Source of the DNA: Actinomadura madurae
GTDB taxonomy: Bacteria > Actinomycetota > Actinomycetes > Streptosporangiales > Streptosporangiaceae
Direction of reading: 5' to 3'
DNA length: 64,000 nt
NCBI RefSeq assembly: GCF_900115095.1
Contig: NZ_FOVH01000016.1
Location: forward strand, 124,001-188,000
Part shown: piece by piece, positions 43,034-52,005 of the stretch
How the letters are laid out: every line of letters begins with the position of its first letter
How positions within the stretch are numbered: position 1 is the stretch's first letter
The notes under the pieces: generated by a model
The model's database searches: none
The model's input: only the letters and a program-made list of their open reading frames with translations
What the model was told of the DNA's origin: nothing
Made by a program: the position numbers and the translations under genes

Positions 43034-43959
43034 GCGGTCTTCCGGTGGGGGTCGGTCAGCGCGGCGAGCACGTCGGCGGTGAGCAGCCCGGCCAGCACGG
43101 TGCCCGCCGCCGGCATCGCGACCGCCTGCACGACCGGCACGTCGCGGGTTCCGATCGAGCTGACCAGCAACTCCCCCAGCCCGCTGTAGCCGAAGAGCGT
43201 CTCCACGACCGCCGTGGCGGCGAGCATCCCGCCCGCAACCACGGCCAGCACCCGCACGGCCGGCGCGAGCAGGCAGGGCAGGACGTGCCGCGCCGCCACC
43301 CGCGTCCCGGGCACGCCACGGGCGACGGCGGACGACACGTGCGGGCGGCGTACCGTGTCGGCGACCGCGCCGCCGAGGAGGGCCGCCCCGAACGCCGCGG
43401 CCGGGATCGCCAGCGCCAGCGAAGGCAGCACCAGGATCTCCGGTCGATCCAGCGGGGCCCCGTCCGGGGGCACCAGCGAAACCGGCGGCAGCCAGGCGAG
43501 CACCCCCGCGAACAGCGCCGTCATTCCCGCGGCGAACACCACCTGCGGGACCGCCGCGAGCGTGGTCACCACCCCGGTGAGGGGGCCCCGGCGGCGGGAC
43601 GAGGCGGTGCCCACGGCCCAGGCCAGGGCGCCCATCAGGGGGACGGTCAGGGCGAGCGCGCATCCCGCCAGGGTGAGCGTGGCGGGCAGTCGCTCGGCGA
43701 CCATCTGCGCCACGGGGCGGTCGGTGAGCAGGGAGTCGCCCGCGTCCCCGCGCGCCAGTCCGGCGAGCCAGTCGGCATAGCGCCGCCAGGCCGGGCGGTC
43801 CAGCCCCAGCCGGTCGCGCAGCCCGGCCGCGGCCGTCCCGCCGGAGCGGGTCCGCGCCGCGTCCGACGGGAGGAGCTCGGTGGCGCCGAACACCGCCACG
43901 GAGGCCAGGACGAGCAGGCCGGCGGCGCGTGCGGCCGAGGCGAACAGGCGGGCGATCAC
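43030..43959 (-). CDS. ABC transporter permease, DppB/NikB-like
   Basis: 309 residues from the GTG at 43959, which overlaps the binding-protein stop (GTGA). Six hydrophobic segments are visible, beginning LFASAARAAGLLVLASVAVFGATELLP; the conserved periplasmic segment RDRLGLDRPAWRRYADWLAGLARGD spreads over residues 45-75. The EAA-type loop is SAVARGVPGTRVAARHVLPCLLAP, and it ends AVAMPAAGTVLAGLLTADVLAALTDPH. It forms the translocation path with the fused permease/ATPase protein. Confidence 0.9.
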   Translation of the reverse strand: MIARLFASAARAAGLLVLASVAVFGATELLPSDAARTRSGGTAAAGLRDRLGLDRPAWRRYADWLAGLARGDAGDSLLTDRPVAQMVAERLPATLTLAGCALALTVPLMGALAWAVGTASSRRRGPLTGVVTTLAAVPQVVFAAGMTALFAGVLAWLPPVSLVPPDGAPLDRPEILVLPSLALAIPAAAFGAALLGGAVADTVRRPHVSSAVARGVPGTRVAARHVLPCLLAPAVRVLAVVAGGMLAATAVVETLFGYSGLGELLVSSIGTRDVPVVQAVAMPAAGTVLAGLLTADVLAALTDPHRKTA

Positions 43960-45473
43960 CGGGCCGGCCGCACCCCTTCGATGAAGCTGCTCTCGAATCC
44001 GGGGCCGGTGGGCAGGCCGGTGACGCGGGCGGAGGTCAGGTCGAGGCCGTCGCCGGTCCCCCAGACCACATAGCCGCCTTCGTCGCGCAACTCCCGCTGG
44101 AGCGCGCCGAACTCCCGGCGCCTGTCCTGCTCGTCCGTGGTGGCGAGGGCCCTGCCGAATCGGGCGTCCCATCCGGGTCGCTTCCAGGCCGTCTCGTTGG
44201 TGGGCGCATCGGCGAGAAGCGATACCCGCGCCACATCAAGGAAGGGGATGCCGCCGAAGAAGCCGGTGTAGAAGTCGGCCTTGGCGAAGACCTTCGTCCA
44301 GTAGGTGTCCGGTGGTTCCATCCTCACCCGCACGGTGATGCCCGCCTCGCGGAGCTGCTGAGCGAACAGGTTCGCCGCGGTGTCCATGCCCGGGTAGGAG
44401 GTCGTGGTCGCCAGCGTGAGGGTCAGCCCGCCGCCGTGCCCGGCCTGCCGCAGCAGGTCCTTGGCCTTGGCGGCGTCGCGGGTGCGTTGCGGCACGTCGC
44501 GGGGGCTGGACGGGTCGGCCGGGGTGAGCAGGTCGTTGCCGGCCTTTCCGTAGCCGAGGAAGACCTTGTCGACCAGTTCGCGCCGGTCGGCCGCCAGCTT
44601 GATCGCCTCCCGGACGCGGGGGTCGTCGAACGGCTCGCGGTCCAACCGCATCACGAACGGGTACATGGTGACGGCGGGCCGGCGCACGACCGCGAGGCCC
44701 GACCTCCCCTCCGCCCGGCGGGCGGCGGCGGGGCTGACGCTGCCGGCGACATCGGCCTGCCCGGACATCACCGCCTGGGCGCGCGCCTGCGGGTCCGCCA
44801 CGGCCCGCACCTCGATGCGCCGCATCGCGGGCTTGGGCCCCCACCAGCGGTCATTGCGTTCGAGGACGGCGTGCTGCGGCGTGCCGCCGGTCATCCGGTA
44901 CGGGCCGGACCCGGGGGGCGGCTCGGCGAAGTCCGTCGTGCCCTCGGGCACGACGAAGGTCACCGACTCCAAGGCACGCGGGACCTCCGCGTAGGGCTCG
45001 GCGGTGACCAGTTCGAGGGTGTGATCGTCGACCACACGGGACCTGGCCATGTCGAACATCCGCAGGCGCCCGAAGTTCTCGGCGGCCTTCCCGTGGATGC
45101 GGCGCACGGAGAACAGCACGTCGGCGGCCCGGACGGGACGGCCGTCGGTGAACGTCACGTTCTGCCGCAGTTCGACCGTCCACGTGGTCAGGGACTCGTC
45201 CGGGGTCATGGACGTGGCGAGGCGGTACTCGGTGGTGCCGTCGGCCTTGGGTTTGGTGAGCACGTCGTACAGCAGCGCGAACCTGATCAGGTCCGACTGG
45301 TTGCCGATGCCGCCGTGCGGGTCGTTGATCGCGGTGGCTGGGGCGCCGACCGCGACGTAACGCAGCGTGTCCCCACCGGACGGGGCGGCCGCGTCGCCGC
45401 CTCCGCCGCATCCGGACAGGGTGAAAGCCAGCCCTAGGGCGAGCGCGCCGGCGGTCTTGCGAAGGGGTGTCAT
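43956..45473 (-). CDS. ABC transporter substrate-binding lipoprotein, SBP family 5 (Opp/Nik type)
   Basis: 505 residues. A lipoprotein signal opens the protein: basic start, ALALGLAFTLSGC with the lipid-bearing Cys at about residue 22, then a Gly/Ala/Asp-rich linker. SBP_bac_5 features: LYDVLTKPKADGTTEYRLATSMTPDES, WTVELRQNVTFTDGRPVRAADVLFSVRRI, and FDDPRVREAIKLAADRRELVDKV. Such proteins bind oligopeptides, nickel chelates or opine metallophores (CntA). Sitting 16 bases after the large synthetase gene, it is likely the receptor for the metal complex of the cluster's own product. Ligand inferred. Confidence 0.9.
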   Translation of the reverse strand: MTPLRKTAGALALGLAFTLSGCGGGGDAAAPSGGDTLRYVAVGAPATAINDPHGGIGNQSDLIRFALLYDVLTKPKADGTTEYRLATSMTPDESLTTWTVELRQNVTFTDGRPVRAADVLFSVRRIHGKAAENFGRLRMFDMARSRVVDDHTLELVTAEPYAEVPRALESVTFVVPEGTTDFAEPPPGSGPYRMTGGTPQHAVLERNDRWWGPKPAMRRIEVRAVADPQARAQAVMSGQADVAGSVSPAAARRAEGRSGLAVVRRPAVTMYPFVMRLDREPFDDPRVREAIKLAADRRELVDKVFLGYGKAGNDLLTPADPSSPRDVPQRTRDAAKAKDLLRQAGHGGGLTLTLATTTSYPGMDTAANLFAQQLREAGITVRVRMEPPDTYWTKVFAKADFYTGFFGGIPFLDVARVSLLADAPTNETAWKRPGWDARFGRALATTDEQDRRREFGALQRELRDEGGYVVWGTGDGLDLTSARVTGLPTGPGFESSFIEGVRPAR

Positions 45474-45489
45474 CGGATGTCCCGTTCCT

Positions 45490-48400
45490 TCAGTGGCGAG
45501 CGAGCGCCCGGTTGACGAGCTCGGCGAGCCGTGCGAGGGCGGGCGCGCGCAGCAGGCCGTAGTGGTCGGTGTCGATGCCGTGGACGTCGAGCGGGCCGGC
45601 CAGATGCCGTCCCCAGCCCAGATCGGGCCGCAGCTCGGGCGGGGTGTCGTCCACCCCCATGCCGATGCCGGAGTTGCGGGACGCGGGGCGGTCGGCGCGC
45701 ACCAGCAGCGTCGCCGTGGTCGCGTCGGTCAGGGGCCGGGGGGTGTGCCGGGCCAGGCCGCGCAGGTGCCGGGCGAACACGGCGACCCGGTCCGGCGCGT
45801 CGTCGCGGCGGCCGAGGAGCCCGTGGTCGCGCAGCCGCTCCGTGACGTGCGCGTACCGGCGGTCCGGGGGCAGAGCGAGCAGTGCCGCCCGGCCCTCGGC
45901 CGTCCCGACGCCCAGGTCGATGCCCTGGAAGGCCTCGAAGGCGCCGAGCAGCCGCACGGTCGCCTCGGCGTCGGCGGCGTCCGGGGTCGGCGCCTCGATC
46001 GGGGTGATGTGGGCGGGGTCGTTGGAGTCCAGCATCACCAGCAGGCCGACGGTATCGCCGTGCTCGTGGAGGAGGCGGGCGACCTCCTGACCGAGGCTGC
46101 CGCCCATCGACCAGCCGCCCAGCAGGTAGGGACCGCTGGAATCGCCCCGGATCACCTGGGCGTAGCCCCGGGCGAGTCCGGTGAGGTCGGTGGGCGCCTC
46201 ACCCTCGCCCACCAGGCCGGGGTCGGTGACGGCGACGACGGAGAAGCGTTCGTCCAGCAGCCTGGACAGCTCCGCGTAGCACATGACGTCGCCCCCCGAG
46301 GGGTGCAAGAGGTAGAGGGTGCGGTCGCCGGTGCCGTCCCGGAGCGGTACCAGCACGTCCTCGGTGACGGCCGCGCCCCGAGGCCCGTCCCAGGCGGCGG
46401 GGTCATCGGCCAGCCGCCGCAGCCGCGCGACATAGGCGGCGAACACGCGGTCGACCTCGCCGGCCGGAAGCACGCCCTCGACGAAATCCCACTGCAGCAG
46501 CAGCTCGCCGCGCTGGACGAGGACCTGGTGATCCAGCCAGGTCTGCGGGGTCTGGCTCAGCGCGTGCACCTGCTCGCCGACCCACTGCAGGTCGGGTTCA
46601 CCGCCGACGAGGTCCTCCAGGCCGAGCGCGCTGGTGAACACCACCGGCACCGAGGCGACCTCGCCGGTGCGCGCCGCCCGCTCGGCGAACAGGTCCAGCG
46701 CCGAGTACGCGCGGTGGTCCAGATCGGCGAACAGCCGCCGGTGCGTGGCCCGCACGTGCTCGGTGAAGGAGCCGGGCTCGCGCCGGTCGACCTCGTGGAC
46801 GAGCAGTGAGGTGAAGTCGCCGACCACCGCGTCGACGTCCGGGTGCGCCGGCGGGCGGTCGAACAGGGTCAAGGTCAGCGCGAAGTGCGGACTCTCCGAC
46901 CAGGCCGCCAGGGCCTCGGCGTAGGCGGTCAGCAGCACGGCCGTCGGCGTGGCGCCGCGCCGCGCGGCCTCGCGGCGCAGCGCGTCCCACTCGTCGCCGC
47001 TCAGCCGGTCGGCACGGCGCGCGAACCTCGGCGGCCCGTCCGGGGCGGCGACGGGCAGCGGCGGCGGCCCGGGAACGGTGTCGAGACGATCACGCCAGTA
47101 GGCGGCGGCGCGACGCCACTCGTCGCCGTCCCGGGCGGCCTCGACCGCCCGGGCACACGCGGCGAAGTCCACGCCGAGCTCCGGCAGCGGGCTCTCCAGG
47201 TGCTCGTAGAAGTGCCGGACCTCGCGGTCGATGATCCAGTAGCTGCCCGCGTCGCAGATCAGCACGTCCACGCCGATGAAGAGGCGCACCCGGCCGCCGG
47301 GGAGGCGGGCGGCCTGGATCTGCACCAGCGGCCACCTGTCGGGCGGGCCGGGGTCGCGGGAAACGCGGTCGCGGAGCCGGGCCAGCCGGTCGGCGCGGGC
47401 CGGTTCGGAGACGCCGGTCAGGTCGTGGACGCGGATCCGGTAGTCCGGGACGTGCTCCAGGGTCTTCAACCGGCCCTGGCCGGTGACGACCGTGCGGAGC
47501 ATCGGATGCCGCGCGATCACCTTCCGCCAGGCGGCCTCGTACCGGGCGAGGTCGAGGTCGGGGCAGTCGTACTCCAGGTAGAAGGCGCAGGCGATGTCGC
47601 CGAGGGCGTACCCGCCCCCGCGCCCGACCCAGTAGGCGTGCTGGACGCGCGTCATGGGGAACGTGGCGTCGGACGAGTCTTCCGCCGGAGCGGGGGGCGG
47701 GCTCGGCGCCGGGTCCGCCGGGCCGGTCAGGAGTTCGGCGAGGCCCGCGACGGTCGGCCGGGTGAACAGGTCGCGGAGCCGCGGTTCGACGCCGAAGATC
47801 TTGCGCAGGGTGGCGAGCATGCGGGTGGCCAGCAGGGAATGCCCGCCGAGTGCGAAGAAGTCCGCGTCGGGTGAGGTCACCGGTACGCCCAGCAGGTCCG
47901 ACCACAGGTCGGCCACCGCTCGCTGCTCGCCGGTCAGCTCGGTGCCGGCCGTGCCGTCGCCGGTTCCGGAGGGCGCTACGGGCGCGGTGAAGGCGGCCGC
48001 GGCCATCCGTTCCCGCAGGTCGGTGGTGGAGACCGCGACCACGGGCGGCAGAGCGCCGGCGTCGCGGCCCGCCAGGACGCGGTCGAGGGCGCCCATGCCG
48101 GTGCGGGCGTCCAGCGCGTAGGGCGACCGCACCTCGCGCTCACCGCCCGGCGGGCCGGCCTTCCACACGTCCCACACGACGCTGACCCAGCGGGTCCCGG
48201 ACGGCGTGAGCCCTTCGGCCATGGCGTCCAGGTAACGGTTGGCGGCGCAGTACGGCCCCATGCCGATGCCGCCGACCAGGGTGCCCGCCGACGACATGAG
48301 CACCACCGTGGAGGGGCGCCGGTCCGCGGGCAGCGCGTCCAGCGCCGTCCGCAGCGCCAGCGCGCCCTCGACCTTGGCCTCGACATGCCCGGTCACGTGC

Positions 48401-51400
48401 TCGGGGCCGACGCGGCGCAGCGGCTGCAGGTCGGCGCCGGCGACCACTCCGGCGGCGTGCACGACCAGCGCGATCGGCGCCTGGTCGGCGAGTTCGGCGA
48501 GCAGGGCCGCGGTCGTGGCGGCGTCGGCGGCGTCCACCTGCCTGACCTGGACGTCCAGGCCTTCGCCGGCGAGCAGGCGCAACCATTCGGCCCGCTCACC
48601 CTCCCTTGGCGGCGCACTCCTGGAGGTGACGACGACCCGGAGCCCCCGGCGGGCGAGGTGCGCCGCCGTGGTCAGGCCCACGTCTCCGAGGCCTCCGGTG
48701 ATCAACGCGATGTGCCCGGCCTGGAGCCGCGGGGCGTCCGACGAGGGGCGCCACGATCGGACGCCGCGGATCCATCGGCTGCCGCCGCGGGCGGCGACCT
48801 CTTCCCCGGAAGGCGCCACTTCCCCGGAAGGCGCCACGCCGAGCTCGGCCGTCACGGCGGCGGCGAGGTCGGCCCCGCCGTCCAGGTCCAGGGTGCGCCA
48901 GCGCAGCCCGGGATGCTCCTGCGCGAGAACGCGGGGCAGCGCGTGCGATGCCGCCGCGACGGGATCGGGGTGATCGGCGCTCTCCACGCGCTGCGCCGAC
49001 CGCGTGACGTGCAGCAGCAGGCCGGGCGGCTCTCCGGCGGCCGCGATGGCCTCGGCCAGCCGCGCATACGCGAGGATCTGCTCGGCCACCGCTTCCGGTC
49101 CGCCGGTGTGCGCCAGCATGATGACACCGGCCCAGGTGCCGGACGAGGCGTCGTCCACCTCTGAGAGCGCGATCGCATCACCGCTGAGAGTCCGGCAGAG
49201 TTCCGCCACCGCACTTTCGTCGTGACCGGCCACGAGCCAGCGGCCGTCGATACGCGCGACCGGATCGAGCGGCACCGCCTGCCGCCATACCGGGATGTGG
49301 AGCGGTTCGGTTTCGTCCGGCGGCTCCCCATCGAGGTGGACGGCCGGACGCTCGGGCGGATCGATCCACAGACGGCGCCGCTGGAACGCGTATCCCGGGG
49401 CGGACACGCGGCGGCGGCCGGGAACGTGCATGGCGGGGAAGTCGACGTCCACGCCGTGCGCCCACAGCTGACCGGCGGCGTCCCGCACGGCGGCCAGATC
49501 GCTGTCGGCGGTGTCGGCCGCGAGCGCGGGCAGCGCGGCGTGGAGCCCGGGGAGGTCATGGCCGCGGGCAAGCGTGGCGAGCGCCGCTCCGGGCCCGACC
49601 TGGACGAGCACCGCGGGCCGGTCGGCCGTCCCGCCCACGGTCTCGACGGTCGCGCGCAGCGCCTGGGAGAACAGGACGGTCTGCCGGAGCTGGCGCACCC
49701 AATGCTCGGCCTCTCCCAGCTCGGTGCCCACCGCCGTTCCGGTGACCGTGCTGATCAGCGGGACGGCGGGGGTGCTCGCCTTGATCCGCGTTGCCGCGTG
49801 GCGCATGTCCGGCAGCGCGGGTTCCACCAGGCGGGAATGCGCGGCCCCATCGAACCGGAGCCGGGCCGGCCGCAGACCGCCGGCCCGCAGCTCGGCCTCC
49901 AGCGCCCCCACGTCGGTGCGCGGCCCGGAGACCGCGCAGGCGGTGGGGCCGTTGACCGCCGCGAGGTCGACGCCCGGATGGCGGGACAGCAGAGTCCGCG
50001 TGTCCTGCTCGGGCAGCGGGACGGCCAGCATCGCACCGTCCCCGGCCGCCTCCGCGAGCGCGATGGACCGCACCGCGATGAGGCCGGCGGCGTCCTCCAG
50101 CGACAGGGCGCCGCCGACCACGGCCGCGGTGTACTCGCCCAGGCTGTGCCCGAGGACGGCGTGTGCACCGACGCCCCAGGACCCCAGCAGCCGCGCGGTG
50201 GCCAGCGAAACCGCGAACAGGGCGGGCAGGCCATGGATCGCCCCGTGGACCCGAGCCGTATCGATCACCTCGCCCCGGATGACCGGGCGGATGTCAACCT
50301 TGAGGAGATCGGCGAACAGCTCGGCGCACTCGTCCGCACAGGCCGTGAACACCGGCTCGTCGGCGTAGGGCTCGGCTCCCATACCGGGACGGGCGCTGCC
50401 ACCGCCGGGGAAGGCGAAGATGACCCGCGGCCGCGCGGGCAGCGGTGCGACCGGCACCGCCGCGCGCAGCGCGGAGGCGAGGGTGTCACCGGTGGCCGCG
50501 ACGGCGAGCCGGTACGGGAGGTGGTCGCGGCCGGTCTGGAGCGTGTGCGCCAGATCGGCCGTAGCGGTGGGGTCCTGACGTTCCGTCCACGCGGCCAGGT
50601 CGGCGGCGGTCTCGCGCAGCGCCACCGGGTCGTGCGCCGAGAGGACGATCGCCTGCGGCCGGGGATCGGGGGCGGAAGGCGGGCGGCCGGGCGCGGGCCC
50701 CACCACGACATGCGCGTTCGTCCCGCCGATACCGAACGAACTGACCCCGGCGAGCCGCGGGCCGTCCCACGGGCGGGTCTCGGTGAGGACCTCGAAGGGA
50801 GACCCGTCCAGCCCGAGGAGCTCGTTGACCGGATCGGCGTGCAGCGAGGCGGGCAGCGTCCCCGCGCGCATCGCCAGCACGGTCTTGATGAACGACGCGA
50901 TCCCCGCGGCGGAGTTGGCATGGCCGATGTTGCTCTTGACCGACCCGAGCCCGCACCAGGCCGGGCCGGTGTCGCCGAAGACGCGGCGCAGCGCCCCCAC
51001 CTCGATCGGATCCCCGATGCGGGTCGCGGTGCCGTGCGCCTCGACGTATCCGACCTGCCGCGGCCCGACCCCCGCGACCGCGTGCGCCTCGGCGATGGCG
51101 GCCGCCTGGCCGTGCAGCGAAGGTGCGGTGAAGCCGGCCTTCGCCGCACCGTCGTTGTTGACGGCCGATCCCGCCACGACCGCCAGGATCGGATCGCCGC
51201 CGTCCAGAGCGTCCCGCAACCGGCGCAGCACGACCACCCCGGCGCCCTGGCTGTAGACGACGCCGCTGCCGTTCGCGGAGAACGGGCGGACCTTGCCGTC
51301 CCGGGAGTAGATGCCGTCGGCCATCGACAGGTACCCGCGCCCCTGCGGCACGATCAGCGAGACCCCGCCCGCCAGCGCGGTGTCGCATTCGCCGTTCAGC

Positions 51401-52005
51401 AGCGACTGGCCCGCCAGGTGTACCGCGACCAGAGACGTCGAGCAGGTGGTGTTCACCGCGACCGCGGGCCCGGTGAGGTTCAGCCGGTAGGCCGTTTGGA
51501 GCGGCATGTAGTCGGTCTGCGTGGCGATCGCCGCCTGCAGGCTCCCGGCCGGGTCGGCCCCGCCACCGGTCGGATCCCAGCGATCGGCCAGGTTGCTCGC
51601 CAGGTAGGCGCTCTGCGCGGCGCCGGCGAACACCCCCACCGATCCGGCCCCGCGCCCTCCCCCGTGGCCCGCCTGTTCCAGCGCCCGCCACGCGCACTCC
51701 AGGAACAGCCGGTGCTGCGGATCGAGCAGGGCGGCTTCGGCCGCGGCGAGCCCGAAAGGCTTCGGGTCGAACATGTCCTGGCCGTCGATCAGCCCGGCGA
51801 CCGGCACGTACGCGGGGTCCCCGCGAAGCCTGCGGGGCACCCCGCGCTCGGCGAGTTCCTCGTCGGTGCACCGGACGAGGCCCTCGCGGCCCTCGACGAG
51901 CATCGTCCAGAACGCCTCCGCGTCCGGGGCACCTGGGAAACGGCAGGCCAGCCCGGTGACGGCGACGGCGGTGTCCGGATCGGGAACGAACTCGGGGCGG
52001 CTCAT
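45490..52005 (-). CDS. Hybrid PKS/NRPS, KS-AT-KR-PCP-Cy-TE (HMWP1-like without MT)
   Basis: 2171 residues. KS: VNTTCSTSL with Cys188, EAHGTATRIGDP and KSNIGHANS. AT: VLGHSLGEYTAAVV near 625, with GAAHS where malonyl-type ATs have HAFH. KR: LITGGLGDVGLTTAAHLARRG near 1140 and MGPYCAANRYLDA. Carrier: FFALGGHSLLATRML near 1420. Cy: VQHAYWVGRGG start and a perfect DVLICDAGS active motif near 1610. TE: LGGWSMGGSLGQEVA with Ser near 1962 and a terminal DTDHYGLLR His. HMWP1 is KS-AT-MT-KR-PCP-Cy-MT-PCP-TE, so both MT domains and the last PCP are absent. Should add a malonate-derived C2 unit and a third thiazoline, then release. Confidence 0.9.
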   Translation of the reverse strand: MSRPEFVPDPDTAVAVTGLACRFPGAPDAEAFWTMLVEGREGLVRCTDEELAERGVPRRLRGDPAYVPVAGLIDGQDMFDPKPFGLAAAEAALLDPQHRLFLECAWRALEQAGHGGGRGAGSVGVFAGAAQSAYLASNLADRWDPTGGGADPAGSLQAAIATQTDYMPLQTAYRLNLTGPAVAVNTTCSTSLVAVHLAGQSLLNGECDTALAGGVSLIVPQGRGYLSMADGIYSRDGKVRPFSANGSGVVYSQGAGVVVLRRLRDALDGGDPILAVVAGSAVNNDGAAKAGFTAPSLHGQAAAIAEAHAVAGVGPRQVGYVEAHGTATRIGDPIEVGALRRVFGDTGPAWCGLGSVKSNIGHANSAAGIASFIKTVLAMRAGTLPASLHADPVNELLGLDGSPFEVLTETRPWDGPRLAGVSSFGIGGTNAHVVVGPAPGRPPSAPDPRPQAIVLSAHDPVALRETAADLAAWTERQDPTATADLAHTLQTGRDHLPYRLAVAATGDTLASALRAAVPVAPLPARPRVIFAFPGGGSARPGMGAEPYADEPVFTACADECAELFADLLKVDIRPVIRGEVIDTARVHGAIHGLPALFAVSLATARLLGSWGVGAHAVLGHSLGEYTAAVVGGALSLEDAAGLIAVRSIALAEAAGDGAMLAVPLPEQDTRTLLSRHPGVDLAAVNGPTACAVSGPRTDVGALEAELRAGGLRPARLRFDGAAHSRLVEPALPDMRHAATRIKASTPAVPLISTVTGTAVGTELGEAEHWVRQLRQTVLFSQALRATVETVGGTADRPAVLVQVGPGAALATLARGHDLPGLHAALPALAADTADSDLAAVRDAAGQLWAHGVDVDFPAMHVPGRRRVSAPGYAFQRRRLWIDPPERPAVHLDGEPPDETEPLHIPVWRQAVPLDPVARIDGRWLVAGHDESAVAELCRTLSGDAIALSEVDDASSGTWAGVIMLAHTGGPEAVAEQILAYARLAEAIAAAGEPPGLLLHVTRSAQRVESADHPDPVAAASHALPRVLAQEHPGLRWRTLDLDGGADLAAAVTAELGVAPSGEVAPSGEEVAARGGSRWIRGVRSWRPSSDAPRLQAGHIALITGGLGDVGLTTAAHLARRGLRVVVTSRSAPPREGERAEWLRLLAGEGLDVQVRQVDAADAATTAALLAELADQAPIALVVHAAGVVAGADLQPLRRVGPEHVTGHVEAKVEGALALRTALDALPADRRPSTVVLMSSAGTLVGGIGMGPYCAANRYLDAMAEGLTPSGTRWVSVVWDVWKAGPPGGEREVRSPYALDARTGMGALDRVLAGRDAGALPPVVAVSTTDLRERMAAAAFTAPVAPSGTGDGTAGTELTGEQRAVADLWSDLLGVPVTSPDADFFALGGHSLLATRMLATLRKIFGVEPRLRDLFTRPTVAGLAELLTGPADPAPSPPPAPAEDSSDATFPMTRVQHAYWVGRGGGYALGDIACAFYLEYDCPDLDLARYEAAWRKVIARHPMLRTVVTGQGRLKTLEHVPDYRIRVHDLTGVSEPARADRLARLRDRVSRDPGPPDRWPLVQIQAARLPGGRVRLFIGVDVLICDAGSYWIIDREVRHFYEHLESPLPELGVDFAACARAVEAARDGDEWRRAAAYWRDRLDTVPGPPPLPVAAPDGPPRFARRADRLSGDEWDALRREAARRGATPTAVLLTAYAEALAAWSESPHFALTLTLFDRPPAHPDVDAVVGDFTSLLVHEVDRREPGSFTEHVRATHRRLFADLDHRAYSALDLFAERAARTGEVASVPVVFTSALGLEDLVGGEPDLQWVGEQVHALSQTPQTWLDHQVLVQRGELLLQWDFVEGVLPAGEVDRVFAAYVARLRRLADDPAAWDGPRGAAVTEDVLVPLRDGTGDRTLYLLHPSGGDVMCYAELSRLLDERFSVVAVTDPGLVGEGEAPTDLTGLARGYAQVIRGDSSGPYLLGGWSMGGSLGQEVARLLHEHGDTVGLLVMLDSNDPAHITPIEAPTPDAADAEATVRLLGAFEAFQGIDLGVGTAEGRAALLALPPDRRYAHVTERLRDHGLLGRRDDAPDRVAVFARHLRGLARHTPRPLTDATTATLLVRADRPASRNSGIGMGVDDTPPELRPDLGWGRHLAGPLDVHGIDTDHYGLLRAPALARLAELVNRALARH

